Shown: positions 1-7,651, counted from the first letter of the stretch. The stretch: 64,000 nt of DNA from DASYLJ01 sp964404165 (GCA_964404165.1 CAYOIZ010000004.1:124001-188000); one strand, 5' to 3'. The notes: generated by a model not told the origin, from the sequence alone. A program made the numbers and translations.

Positions 1-83
1 AAGTAGCCTCCGGCGGCGGGCGCCGCGTCGGGAGCTGCGGCCAGGAGCACGTTTAGCAACACGATGAGCGCGAATGTGCGCAT
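1..83 (-). CDS. Exported protein, N-terminal fragment (runs off window)
   Basis: Only the first 27 or so codons are inside the window. They read MRTFALIVLLNVLLAAAP and continue into an Ala/Pro/Gly-rich stretch, a typical Sec signal peptide with a hydrophobic core and small residues before the cleavage site. The mature protein lies left of position 1, so no function can be given. It lies outside the tentative left end of element A (about 455) and may be host chromosome. Confidence rests on the signal peptide alone. Confidence 0.45.
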   Translation of the reverse strand, partial: MRTFALIVLLNVLLAAAPDAAPAAGGY

Positions 84-454
84 GTGACTGCCCTCCATGG
101 AAAGGAATAAAGCAGTCATCCCCTGACAGTAGAATTGGAAAACGGCTAGGGCCGTGACGATCGGCACGCGCGCCCCAACAAGGGGTCGAGAGTCCGCAGG
201 CGTCCTCAATCAGGCTGCCGCGACCGGCCCGTCGCGACACGCTCACGATGAGCAGCGCGGATAAGGCGCTGCTCGGGCCGTGTGCCGTGGTGCAGGGCGG
301 TGTGCTGTCGCCGGCAGTGGCCGAGATCGCGGCGACGATCGGGTCGGTGCTCGCGGCGTGGTCCACGGCCGGCGTGGCGTGGTGACAGGTGTCCCGCGAG
401 CTGGACGGTGGTGTCTGCTGCGATGGACACTCCGCCCCGCGACTAGCCAGATAG

Positions 455-490
455 CACCGAGGGCCTTTCGTCCGTCCCTAGTTGCTGCGG
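455..490 (+). repeat. Candidate left attachment site of element A
   Basis: The words CACCGAGG (455-462), CTAGTT (478-483) and CTGCGG (485-490) occur here in the same order as at 20851-20875, which lies between the end of the element A integrase and the tRNA-Arg gene. Spacing between the first two words differs (15 versus 5 bases) and there is a one-base indel between the last two, so this is a degenerate match. If real it makes element A about 20.4 kb long. It is a suggestion only. Confidence 0.3.
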
Positions 491-538
491 TACGTCCAGG
501 AGGGTAGGCAGAACCCAACTGCACTGTGGGTTTGCAAG

Positions 539-637
539 TCTGGCAAAAAAGTGACAGACGCGCGCCGTTGGCCGTCAACGAAGTCGGGGACTTGCCGGGG
601 ACGGGTCTGGCAAGGCACTTGCTCCCCCAGTCTGGCA
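539..637 (+). promoter_or_regulatory. Three TCTGGCA heptamers upstream of the HicB-like gene
   Basis: TCTGGCA occurs at 539-545, 606-612 and 631-637, the last about 14 bases before the start codon at 651. HicB-type antitoxins commonly bind operators in their own promoter, so repeated words here could be the operator. The copies are direct rather than inverted and spacing is irregular. A canonical AGGAGGT ribosome-binding site follows at about 640-647. Confidence 0.25.
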
Positions 638-650
638 GGACAGGAGGTGC

Positions 651-1151
651 ATGATCGTGACTTCATTCCCGCTCATCTTCAATTTCCGTGATCTGATCGC
701 CGGTCAGGGTTTCGTGGCGTCGATCACGACGCGGGGCCGATTGGTCCTCGCCGAAGAGGCGGAGGGCTGGACGCTCTACGGGGTAAACCCTGGCGGTCTG
801 GCGGGGGGGGCGGAAGATCGCACTGCGGCGTTCGCGGACTTCCGAGGCGGCTATCAGTCCGTCCTCGACGACATCGCGCACGAGGCGAAGGACTTCGAGA
901 CCTTCAAGGCGTCGGTGGAACGCTTCGTGCTCGATACCAATCTCGATGTGGGAGCCGAATGGGAACGCCTCCGAACGCTCGTGCGGAGTGGCGCGATCAA
1001 CCTCGACGACATGGAGCGTGACGAGACCGAGGGTCTCGCCTGCACGTCCGTGCAGCTCGTGACGCCGAAGCCCGATCACGACTGTGAGCCCACTCCGCCG
1101 CCTCCCGGTCCGGAGTTGAATTCCGAAGAGAGCTACCGCAAGGCCGCGTGA
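651..1151 (+). CDS. HicB-like putative antitoxin
   Basis: A 166-residue acidic protein. Residues about 15-95 have the look of a HicB-type domain: a beta-strand start (VASITTRGRLVLAEE), the G-x-x-L-Y-G-V-N-P-G-G-L-A stretch, then an acidic helix with a block around FKASVERFVLDTN. The C-terminus is Pro-rich and hydrophilic. The next gene starts with a GTG that overlaps this stop, and codes for a small basic HicA-like protein, which supports an antitoxin-toxin pair with the antitoxin first. The strong AGGAGGT site upstream fixes the start. This is a weak family assignment from pattern only; it could equally be an uncharacterised two-gene unit carried as cargo near the edge of element A. Confidence 0.45.
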   Translation: MIVTSFPLIFNFRDLIAGQGFVASITTRGRLVLAEEAEGWTLYGVNPGGLAGGAEDRTAAFADFRGGYQSVLDDIAHEAKDFETFKASVERFVLDTNLDVGAEWERLRTLVRSGAINLDDMERDETEGLACTSVQLVTPKPDHDCEPTPPPPGPELNSEESYRKAA

Positions 1152-1396
1152 GCAGCGGCGGGGCACGGGTCGCGCTCGAGGACGTCTGGGCCATGCTCCG
1201 GGCGTGCGCCGACGGATTCGAGCGCGACCTCAAGACGCATCACTGGTGGGTGACGTACAAGGGCGTGACATTCTGTGCGCTCCCCATCGGTGAGCGCGGG
1301 GCGAATCGTCCCGAGGTGTTCATCGGCAAGGTCCGGTCGATGGCCCGCCATCTCGGCATCATGGATTGCGCAAAGAAGCAGATTCGCGGGCTCTAG
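1148..1396 (+). CDS. HicA-like small protein, putative toxin
   Basis: An 82-residue protein starting at a GTG that overlaps the stop of the preceding gene by four bases, so the two are translationally coupled. The core has a double-histidine strand (THHWWVTYKG), then G-x-R-G-x-x-R-P-E-V-F-I-G-K-V-R-x-M-x-R-x-L-G-I. This echoes HicA mRNA interferases (a catalytic His in a strand, then an I-G-x-v-R-x-i-l-r-x-l-G-I helix). Small size, position after a HicB-like gene and coupling agree with a type II toxin-antitoxin role. The catalytic assignment is inference. Confidence 0.45.
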   Translation: MSSGGARVALEDVWAMLRACADGFERDLKTHHWWVTYKGVTFCALPIGERGANRPEVFIGKVRSMARHLGIMDCAKKQIRGL

Positions 1397-1402
1397 CTCG
1401 GC

Positions 1403-1768
1403 CTAAGCTTCGACCCATTCGTACCCGCACCGGCAAAGTCGATGCTGGTGGTCTCCTGACCGCACCCAGCGGCACGGCCCCCGGTCGAAGTGCACGCGGA
1501 TGCTTTCCGCGTTGCCACAGCTGGGGCATCGGCCGGTGCTGGAGAACGCCGGCAGCTTCGACGCGTCGTCGGCCCTGACCACACGCGGCAATGGCTGGAT
1601 GCGCTCCGTCCACCGCTGCAGCGCATCGAGCTGGGGCCGCATCCAGACGAGGAACGGGGCGGCGTCCTCGAGCGGCAGGGTCTCGAGCTGCTCGGCGATG
1701 GTGCGGAGGAGACGGACGTCGCTGGCGCGGCCGGTCTCGACCTTCTGGGTAACTTCGAACGGATCCAT
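1403..1768 (-). CDS. Hypothetical protein with C-terminal zinc ribbon
   Basis: A 121-residue protein. The first 75 residues are helical with no recognisable motif. The last 45 carry CPSC and then a CRCGYEW ending, a treble-clef or zinc-ribbon arrangement as seen in nucleic-acid-binding phage proteins. It stands alone on the minus strand between two plus-strand cargo genes and ends 6 bases from the HicA-like stop. No function is assigned. Confidence 0.55.
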   Translation of the reverse strand: MDPFEVTQKVETGRASDVRLLRTIAEQLETLPLEDAAPFLVWMRPQLDALQRWTERIQPLPRVVRADDASKLPAFSSTGRCPSCGNAESIRVHFDRGPCRWVRSGDHQHRLCRCGYEWVEA

Positions 1769-1885
1769 GGCCGCGAGGTAGCAGGGTCGGAGTGTGCCGG
1801 CCAGGGGGGGGATTGCAGCCGCGCACTACCGTCGCGCAACGAACAGGCTTGACGGTCTGCTACACGGCTAGGTACACCTCCCGCC

Positions 1886-2491
1886 ATGCGAGCCATCATA
1901 TTGCTGTATGGAGTCGTGCTTCTCGCGATGGTGTCAGACGCCAACGCGGTGGTGCTCTGCGCGAAGGCCCGGGGCGACGGGACGTTCAGCACCACGGTGA
2001 AGATTCGCGAGGCGTGCGCGGCGCGAGAGACGGTGCTCGATGCGGCGACGCTCGGTCTCCAGGGGCCGCCAGGACCCGCGGGCCCAGCGGGCAGTGGGGC
2101 GCTTTCGGTCGTGGACGGCGCCGGCACGCGTGTCGGGCCGGCGATCGATGGCGGGCACGTGCTCGTCGATCTCCCATCGGGCCCGAGTGTTCTCGCCGTG
2201 ACTCCGGCGGGGTTTCCGGATGTCGGGGTCTTGGTCTACGAGACCGCTGACTGCAGCGGACAGGCCTATGAATTCCCTGGGGATGCTCCTGGTCTGGCGC
2301 CGTCAGTGCTCGTTCGGGGTGGCGTCGCGCTGTTGCCGAGTGGGGTGCCGCCGACGCCCATCGTGGCCCAATCGTACAGCCTTGGTTCGGGCTGCACGAC
2401 GATCACCCTGGACGGCCTGGTCACGTCGCCGTTGATCGCGTTTGACCTCTCCACGCTCGGCTTCGTGCCGCCGTTCCGACTGGTGCAATAG
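1886..2491 (+). CDS. Exported protein with short collagen-like segment
   Basis: A 201-residue protein with a clear signal peptide (MRAIILLYGVVLLAMVSDANA). After it comes a short domain with two Cys, then a brief collagen-like Gly-Pro-Pro/Gly-Pro-Ala run at about residues 60-69, then a beta-rich C-terminal domain with a C-x(n)-C pair. Proteins of this build, signal peptide plus short collagen-like linker plus beta domain, are common as surface proteins in environmental high-GC bacteria. It is convergent with the ParB-like gene, 6 bases away, and looks like cargo rather than a core mobile-element gene. Confidence 0.6.
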   Translation: MRAIILLYGVVLLAMVSDANAVVLCAKARGDGTFSTTVKIREACAARETVLDAATLGLQGPPGPAGPAGSGALSVVDGAGTRVGPAIDGGHVLVDLPSGPSVLAVTPAGFPDVGVLVYETADCSGQAYEFPGDAPGLAPSVLVRGGVALLPSGVPPTPIVAQSYSLGSGCTTITLDGLVTSPLIAFDLSTLGFVPPFRLVQ

Positions 2492-2496
2492 CGACG

Positions 2497-3228
2497 CTAT
2501 CGGCGTGTGGCGGCCCTTGGCCGATGGCGTGCCTGCGCTAGCATCGCTCGTTCCAGGACCTCGACGGCCATTGCGGCGCGGCGTCGCCACGCCAGCAGGA
2601 TGTCCGCGGGCACGGCCTGCAGGTCGCGCTTGACCAAGGCGTCCGTGAGTTCCACGAGCGCACGCTCGATCGGGTCGCAGCCGGCGCCATCGGCGGGCCC
2701 ACGCGTCGCGCGCTCGGCTGGCGGAGCGGGGTGTGCGATCACAGGCCGCGGCGCGAGGGCAGGTCGCGCGCTCGTGGCCGGCGTGGGGCGACGCACGCCT
2801 TGGACAAGGAACCGCTCGAGGCGATGCAGTGGGATCCTGGTCGCCTCCACGATGCGGGCGAACGGCACGCCCTCGGTTCGGAGTCGAATGACGGTCCGTT
2901 GCTGGTCGTCGGCCGTGAGCGGCCTGCCGTGCGAGGCGTTGCGTCGGAGCGCCTCGAGGACGAACTCCGCGGGCTCGATGTCGACGAGCTCGGCGCGCAT
3001 CGCCCAGAGGCCGCGGCGGATGTGTGCAGCGCGCCGGTGGGCGCCGTCGAGGAGCACGATGCCGTCGCCGAAGTACGCGCCGACGACGGGCGGAAACGTC
3101 GCGCCCGCCTCGAGCGCCTCGCTGTAGCGGCGCACGACGTCGTCGTCGACCTCGGTGCGGACGTAGAACGGCGGGTCGCGGAGCGCCCGCGCATCGACGT
3201 CGATGACCCTCGCCTCCGCTCCGCCCAT
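2497..3228 (-). CDS. ParB/Srx-fold domain protein (phage type)
   Basis: A 243-residue protein. Residues about 5-95 form a ParB N-terminal-like domain: a strand (VIDVDARALRDPPFYVRTE), a region with P-P-V-V-G, then D-G-A-H-R-R-A-A-H, the ParB box II-like motif. A helix-turn-helix-like stretch follows (PFARIVEATRIPLHRLERFL), then a basic Pro/Ala-rich linker and a helical end. The start was set at the ATG at 3228 because an 11-unit GGTNN array ends exactly one base upstream. It is the last gene of the leftward early operon of element A and one of two ParB-domain proteins there. It could be a DNA-binding regulator or a ParB-like nuclease. Confidence 0.65.
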   Translation of the reverse strand: MGGAEARVIDVDARALRDPPFYVRTEVDDDVVRRYSEALEAGATFPPVVGAYFGDGIVLLDGAHRRAAHIRRGLWAMRAELVDIEPAEFVLEALRRNASHGRPLTADDQQRTVIRLRTEGVPFARIVEATRIPLHRLERFLVQGVRRPTPATSARPALAPRPVIAHPAPPAERATRGPADGAGCDPIERALVELTDALVKRDLQAVPADILLAWRRRAAMAVEVLERAMLAQARHRPRAATRR

Positions 3229-3283
3229 ACCGCACCTCACCCTACCTAACCGTAGCGCACCTGACCTAACCAAACCTTACCTG
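3229..3283 (-). repeat. GGTNN pentamer array A, abutting a start codon
   Basis: Read on the plus strand, 3229-3283 is eleven consecutive 5-base units of the form ACCNN (GC, TC, CT, TA, GT, one AGCGC, TG, TA, AA, TT, TG), in perfect 5-bp phase. On the coding strand these are NNGGU units, and the last one sits directly against the AUG of the ParB-like gene. The GGU-rich units supply the only Shine-Dalgarno-like sequence for that gene. Confidence 0.85.
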
Positions 3284-3352
3284 AGGCGTATTTTAAGGAC
3301 GGATCCGACCGCGTGGCGCTGCACGCGCTCGAGTCACACCGGAGAACGCCTC

Positions 3353-3499
3353 ACCTCACCAGAGCGGACCCTACCTTGGCATACCGCACCAAACCAAACC
3401 TGATGCATCGTTCGTGTCACCCGCGCGCCGGCATGCCAGACCAGACCTCACCCAACCAAAGCACACCGCACCTGACCTTGGCATACCTGACCCAACCCG
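3353..3499 (-). repeat. GGTNN pentamer arrays B1 and B2
   Basis: Two further runs of 5-bp-phased ACCNN units (plus-strand reading): B1 at 3353-3407 (11 units, a few degenerate) and B2 at 3435-3499 (13 units), separated by 27 unphased bases. The 13-base string ACCTTGGCATACC occurs in both (3373-3385 and 3475-3487). They fill the gap between the stop of the gene at 3504 and the promoter-proximal side of array A. There is no coding potential; 5-bp phasing rules out codon-based repetition. Confidence 0.8.
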
Positions 3500-3503
3500 A
3501 AGG

Positions 3504-4085
3504 TCAGCTCGCCCGGCGCCTTTTCGCGGGGGCCGCGGCCTCACCGAGCGTCCACGTGCCGATCGTGAACCGTCCGAAGCGGCCGCGATGCCGCGGCGCG
3601 AAGTCGAGCAGTCCGACGGCGCGCCCGGCGTGCTCGACGATCTCCCGGAATGTCGTCGACATGAAGTCGTCCGTGAAGACGCTCTCGTCGTACTCGATGG
3701 TCGCGGTCGCGGTCCACGGGAACACGCTGGCACGAGCACGTAGCACGCGCGCCCGCTGTACCATCACGGGCCGCACGTCGACCTCGTATTTCGTGGTGCC
3801 CAACGAAATCTCGTCGGGCGCGATCTCGATGCAGCCCGACAGATAGGGGATCACCGAGCGGCGCCCCTGGATACGATACCCCGCGGCCGCGCCGATCAGC
3901 GTGGCGTGCAGGTGCTGCGCGTGGATGCACAGGCTCGACTTGTCGCGCATCCAGTACGCGGAGGTCTCCGCCTCGTCCTCGGCCGAGGGGATCGACTTCT
4001 TGCCGCCCCCGCTCCGCTTCATCGCCGCCGGATTGTGCATCAAGAGCGGCGACTTCCCCACCAACACCAACGTCCCTGTCTTCAT
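3504..4085 (-). CDS. Conserved phage protein, 'PLLMHNP' family
   Basis: A 193-residue protein. The N-terminus is a beta-strand followed by KSPLLMHNPAAM. Later come a segment like 'Y.S.CIEI..DEI', an arginine-rich strand (RARVLRARASVFPW), and the C-terminal block AVGLLDFAPRHRGRFGRF. I recognise this pattern from many tailed-phage and prophage early regions, where an 'L-L-M-H-N' start and a 'G-L-G-D-y-R-P-r-Y-G-R-F' end are conserved, but no biochemical function is known to me. The beta-rich pattern with a terminal G-R-F-G-R-F leaves a RAMP-like fold possible; that is speculation. It is flanked on both sides by GGTNN arrays and shares them with the ParB-like gene. Confidence 0.7.
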   Translation of the reverse strand: MKTGTLVLVGKSPLLMHNPAAMKRSGGGKKSIPSAEDEAETSAYWMRDKSSLCIHAQHLHATLIGAAAGYRIQGRRSVIPYLSGCIEIAPDEISLGTTKYEVDVRPVMVQRARVLRARASVFPWTATATIEYDESVFTDDFMSTTFREIVEHAGRAVGLLDFAPRHRGRFGRFTIGTWTLGEAAAPAKRRRAS

Positions 4086-4097
4086 GAAAAAACCCTC

Positions 4098-4162
4098 ACC
4101 TCACCGTAGCTGACCATACCCGACCAGACCGTGGCAGACCTTACCCAACCCTTCCTCACCAC
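4098..4162 (-). repeat. GGTNN pentamer array C, leader of the 'PLLMHNP' gene
   Basis: Thirteen consecutive 5-bp-phased units on the plus strand: ACCTC, ACCGT, AGCTG, ACCAT, ACCCG, ACCAG, ACCGT, GGCAG, ACCTT, ACCCA, ACCCT, TCCTC, ACCAC. On the coding strand this is a run of NNGGU units ending 12 bases before the AUG at 4085. Same repeat type as arrays A and B, so three leader or trailer regions of this two-gene module share it. Confidence 0.85.
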
Positions 4163-4379
4163 ATGGAAGACCTCCGATCGCGGGCGAACGTCACCAGAGT
4201 CTCCGGAGGAGCTCGCCGGTCTCGCACCATTGCTGCTGCACGCAGGCGACAAGCGTCGGCCGCCGGTCGATGCTGCACATCTCGGTGGAGCGGTTCACCC
4301 ACGGGTCGGTCCCAACATACACTCCGCTCTTGAGCCGTTCGTTCGTCCGGCCGTAGAAGGGCGGAAGGCTGGAGGTACC

Positions 4380-5252
4380 GTGTCCGATTTCTCGCGCGCG
4401 TCGTGGCGCCTCAAGATCGAACGAGCGAAACATCACCTCGTAGAACTCGAAGCTAAGATCAGCGCATACGGCGACCGAAAGCCGTATGAGATCCGGCGCG
4501 AACGCGAGCGTGGCGCCAAGCACAACCGCCGCTTCGTGCTCCATTTCACGGAGAAGCCGGACCCTGAAATCGCGATCGTGATGGGCGACGTGATCCACAA
4601 TTTGCGATCCGCGCTCGATCACTTGGCCGTGGCTGTAGCTCCGAGGAACCGGCAGTCGAAAGCGAGCTTCCCCATCTTCGCCTCCGACCCGTGGGCCACG
4701 AATGCCGACGGTGGTTACGTCGATGCGAAAGCACGGGACCGTTTCGAGCATGCCGTCAAGGATATGCCCGCTGACGCCGTGGCATTCCTGAAGGAGCTGC
4801 AGCCCTACGCGAACCCCTCCCGCTGGCCCGCGCTGCGCGAAACTCTGCGTCTCAAGGACACGCGACTCGGTTATCGCTTCGAGTACCCTGATACCCACAT
4901 GCTCACCGTCCTCAGCCGGCTCGAAAACAACGACAAGCACTGTCGCCTCGTCGCTGTTGTCGGTGGACTTGAGCAGGCCGTCTGCACGGCCACCTTCGAC
5001 GGAAGGTCGCTGGGGGAAGAGAACATCTTCCCGCTTTGTGCAGACGGCGCAACAGTCTATCGGACCGGTTACCCCATCCCGGTCCCGAGGCCAGAGCCCG
5101 AAGTGCAAGTGGAGATCCGCGGAACCGTTCAGGTAGCGGTCCGTATCCGCAAGCCAGAAGGTAACGTCGCCGCTGTCGCCCTCCTGCGATCCTTGAGCGA
5201 GCGCCTCCCCCTCGTTGTGTTCCCGTTCCTGGAGAACTTCGCCCGGCCGTAG
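4380..5252 (+). CDS. Hypothetical protein, cargo gene
   Basis: A 290-residue protein. I chose the GTG at 4380 because GGAGGT lies 8 bases upstream; upstream codons run through the pentamer array and are unlikely to be used. It begins with a long basic helix (LKIERAKHHLVELEAKI) and holds the blocks HNLRSALDHLAV and NNDKHCRLV, which I have seen in unannotated bacterial proteins encoded singly in many genomes. It is transcribed against the surrounding operon and ends 9 bases from the opposing gene. That fits an accessory insertion. Function unknown. Confidence 0.6.
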   Translation: MSDFSRASWRLKIERAKHHLVELEAKISAYGDRKPYEIRRERERGAKHNRRFVLHFTEKPDPEIAIVMGDVIHNLRSALDHLAVAVAPRNRQSKASFPIFASDPWATNADGGYVDAKARDRFEHAVKDMPADAVAFLKELQPYANPSRWPALRETLRLKDTRLGYRFEYPDTHMLTVLSRLENNDKHCRLVAVVGGLEQAVCTATFDGRSLGEENIFPLCADGATVYRTGYPIPVPRPEPEVQVEIRGTVQVAVRIRKPEGNVAAVALLRSLSERLPLVVFPFLENFARP

Positions 5253-5260
5253 GGGGCATT

Positions 5261-6409
5261 TCATGCCGCCCCCCGATCCGGGAACTGCGACCACTCGACG
5301 CCGTCGAGGAGACGACCGGCGGCCTTCTTGCCCACCTTGAAGGTCTGCATCGCGCCGCTGCCGGCAGCCCACGCGCCCGGGTCGACGACGTCGAAGCGCT
5401 CGCCCGACGCGTGGTGCACCGTCTCGGGCACGCGCGGCGAACGCGTGTCCTCGTCGCGATCGTGCTTGCGCGGCGGGTAGCACGCCTCGACCTGGTCCTC
5501 GGTCATCTCGCAGACGGGGTGCCACTCTCCCCATTGCTTGAAGAAGTAGGGGACTTCCGCTTCACGGCACTGGTCGCGGAGCTCGCGTGCCCACGCCGGG
5601 TGCATCGGGCGCGCGCCGGGGCCGCTCTCGCCGCCGGCGATCACCCAGCTGATGCCGGCGTCGAGGCCGAGGTTGTAGAGGTCGGGACCCAGCGCGTCCC
5701 CGTCGAGGCAGAAGACGTTGCGCAGGTCGACCGGCCCGAGAAGCGGCTCTGCCGATACGAACCGCACCGTGGCCGGTGTGCCGATCAGGAACGGGATGCG
5801 TTCGTCGGCCGCGGGCTGGTCCTCGACGCTACAACCCAACCAGACGTTCGGCAGGGGCGGCTTCGGGAGGCGGGCCCAGACGGTCCGGTCGCCGTCCATC
5901 GCCCGCCGCTTGTGCGACAGGTGATTGATCGACGTCAGGTTGTACGCGCCCGGTCCGTGCTTCTCGCCCCACGCGTTCAGGTTCACACAGTCGATGAGCC
6001 GCTCGAACGTGAGGCCCCGCAGGTAGTCGCGCATCCGCTCTGGGCGCTTCGTCAGAACCTGGAACGTGTGGCGCTGCGCGAGGGCCATGACGGCGAAGAC
6101 ACGGTCGATCTCGTCGTCCGTGAGTCCCTCGTGAAACAGGTCGGACATGCTGTTGACGAAGATGCGGCGCGGGCGCATCCACCGGAGCGGCTGGTCGAGC
6201 AGCTCGGGGATGAGTCGCACGCTGCCCGTCCAGCGAGCCTCGCCGTCCTCTGCGCGCCGCGCGTGGCCATAGTAGGGACGCCCGGGGCCGCTGAACCGCG
6301 CGGCGATGCGCTCGGCGTAGCAGTTGCGGCAACCCTCGGACACGCGCGAGCAGCCGCGAACCGGCGACCACGTTGCGTCCGTCCACTGGATGCCGGTGCG
6401 ATCACCCAT
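5261..6409 (-). CDS. Phage Gp37/Gp68 family protein (DUF5131)
   Basis: A 382-residue protein starting GIQWTDATWSPVRGCSRVSEGCRNCYAE. The C-x(6)-C-x(2)-C cluster near residues 20-29 and the later QVLTKRPERM, LGCSVEDQ, RFVSAEPLLGP and VIAGGESGPGARPMHPAWAR blocks are diagnostic of the phage Gp37Gp68 (DUF5131) family. The family is related in architecture to radical-SAM-type iron-sulfur proteins. Its biochemical role in phages is not established. It is the distal gene of a tightly packed operon, overlapping the upstream gene by 8 bases. Confidence 0.9.
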   Translation of the reverse strand: MGDRTGIQWTDATWSPVRGCSRVSEGCRNCYAERIAARFSGPGRPYYGHARRAEDGEARWTGSVRLIPELLDQPLRWMRPRRIFVNSMSDLFHEGLTDDEIDRVFAVMALAQRHTFQVLTKRPERMRDYLRGLTFERLIDCVNLNAWGEKHGPGAYNLTSINHLSHKRRAMDGDRTVWARLPKPPLPNVWLGCSVEDQPAADERIPFLIGTPATVRFVSAEPLLGPVDLRNVFCLDGDALGPDLYNLGLDAGISWVIAGGESGPGARPMHPAWARELRDQCREAEVPYFFKQWGEWHPVCEMTEDQVEACYPPRKHDRDEDTRSPRVPETVHHASGERFDVVDPGAWAAGSGAMQTFKVGKKAAGRLLDGVEWSQFPDRGAA

Positions 6410-6764
6410 CGGCGCGCTCCACCTGGGGGTCGGTCTCGACGAACGCGAAGATGTCGCGCGGTGTGCCGTCAGGCGCGATGACCCTCACCGGGTTCAGGCC
6501 GATCAAGCCGCCGCCGGCGTAGGTGCAGGGCCCACCCTTGCCCTGGAACGTCTGCTCGTCGTCGCCGCCGGTCCAGCGCCCGACGCACGAGAACGCCACC
6601 GCGCCTTCGGGTGCACCGGCCGCCCTCCAGTCGGCGACGGACGCGACGTGGCCACAGCTCGGGCAGACGAAGCGCCAGGCCAGAGGGTCGGCGCCGAAGC
6701 GGCGCAGCGCCTTGAGGGCCCACTCGTCGTAGGGAATCGGCGTCCGCGAGGCGACTTCATGCAT
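6402..6764 (-). CDS. VVA0879-like phage zinc-ribbon protein
   Basis: A 120-residue protein, start at the ATG at 6764 preceded by GGAGAG. It has FVCPSCGHVASVADW, then a second cysteine in FSCVGRW, then GPCTYAGGGLIGLNPV, and ends in a short acidic tail. That spacing of two CxxC-like half-sites and the G-G-G-L-x-x-L-N-P block fits the VVA0879-like family found in phage early regions. Probably a zinc-binding structural or nucleic-acid-binding protein. It overlaps the genes on both sides by 8 bases, so it is part of one translationally coupled string. Confidence 0.7.
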   Translation of the reverse strand: MHEVASRTPIPYDEWALKALRRFGADPLAWRFVCPSCGHVASVADWRAAGAPEGAVAFSCVGRWTGGDDEQTFQGKGGPCTYAGGGLIGLNPVRVIAPDGTPRDIFAFVETDPQVERADG

Positions 6765-7239
6765 CGGGGTGCTCTCCGTCGTGGATTGGGCAGGGCCCAC
6801 CGCCCATCCGCCGGAACTCGCATCCGCGACACTCGGCGGGGTCCTGCGGGTTCGTCCATCGGTAGCCGTCGGGCTCGACGATGGTGTCCTCGGTCGCCTT
6901 GCACTCGCAGTCGACGCGCTTCGTGGCGTCGAGCGGTCGCCAGAAGTGCCGTGCGTTGCCTGGGTGGTGGTTGTCCTCCTCGGCGCCGACGAGACCGAAG
7001 GCGCGCAGCGCGCGCTTCACGTCGCGCGGCCGCGGCCGCTGGCCACCCCGCGAGATCGACACGTGCCACTGCGGACCTCTGCCGGAGCCGTCGGGGTACT
7101 CGGCGACCTCGAGCGCGGAGATCACGCGGACGTCGCCGCGCTGCCAGATGCGGCCGCGGCCGGCGATCTGTGGCGGCGCTGGGCCGCGATCGACCCAGCC
7201 CGGCTCGCTGGGATCGCGCTCGTGGCGGAGCTCAGGCAC
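6757..7239 (-). CDS. Hypothetical phage early protein with C-terminal Cys cluster
   Basis: About 160 residues from a GTG at 7239, chosen because GGAGG lies about 10 bases upstream and because this gives the usual short overlap with the gene before it. The middle has a strand-rich segment (GPQWHVSISRGGQRPRPRDVKRALRAFGL), followed by NHHPGNARHFWRPLD. The end has CEC, CRGCEFRR and a final C-P. The histidines and paired cysteines suggest metal binding. I do not recognise a named family. Confidence 0.55.
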   Translation of the reverse strand: MPELRHERDPSEPGWVDRGPAPPQIAGRGRIWQRGDVRVISALEVAEYPDGSGRGPQWHVSISRGGQRPRPRDVKRALRAFGLVGAEEDNHHPGNARHFWRPLDATKRVDCECKATEDTIVEPDGYRWTNPQDPAECRGCEFRRMGGGPCPIHDGEHPDA

Positions 7240-7651
7240 CGGCGGACGCCTCCACGAAGTCGAACGCGATTCGCATCGGTGCGTCGTCGGGCGTGCAGGG
7301 GCGCGTTCGGATGGGCCGATGACCGGGGACGGATTCGAGGACGCGGTGCGTCCGGCAGAACCAAGCGACAAACTGCGCCGGCGTCATGTCGAGCGGCCCT
7401 TCGAGCTCGAGCTCGCGGCGGCCGTAGTCTGCGTCGTCAAGCAGCCGTCGGAGCGGCTCGGGTGCGGCGTGGACGAATCGGATCGGGCCGTCGATCTTCA
7501 CGACGTGCTCGCCCTTGGGGATGCCCTGTGCCTTCTCGACGGGCTGGACGACGTCGCCGGGCGTGGCCTGCCACCAGCCCATCCGCCGCGTGACGCGCTT
7601 CGTCCGCGCGCGCATCTGCGCGGTCGTGAGGGCGAAGCTCATGTTCCGCAT
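7232..7651 (-). CDS. ASCH-like phage protein
   Basis: A 139-residue protein starting MRNMSFALTTAQMRARTKRVTRRMGWW. The T-x-x-M-x-x-R-T-K-x-V-T-R-R start, then P-G-D-V-V-Q-P-V-E-K and a later M-T-P-A-Q-F-V-A-W-F-C-R-T-H block, match a common group of phage proteins with an ASCH-like fold (RNA- or nucleotide-binding PUA relative). Seen near replication genes in many temperate phages. Role unknown. The start overlaps the preceding stop by one base. Confidence 0.7.
   Translation of the reverse strand: MRNMSFALTTAQMRARTKRVTRRMGWWQATPGDVVQPVEKAQGIPKGEHVVKIDGPIRFVHAAPEPLRRLLDDADYGRRELELEGPLDMTPAQFVAWFCRTHRVLESVPGHRPIRTRPCTPDDAPMRIAFDFVEASAGA

Larger units (their letters stand above)
84..650. other. 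Gene-poor stretch at the left border
   Basis: I see no convincing coding region here; the open frames have Arg/His/Pro-rich compositions typical of noncoding frames in high-GC DNA. It holds two things worth noting: the candidate left attachment site of element A (455-490), and three copies of the heptamer TCTGGCA (539-545, 606-612, 631-637) just upstream of the HicB-like gene at 651. Confidence 0.5.

Noticed and set aside
206..507. Open frames of 60-110 codons on both strands near the left edge.
   Set aside because: Composition (Arg, His, Pro-rich) and lack of ribosome-binding sites mark them as noncoding frames of GC-rich DNA.
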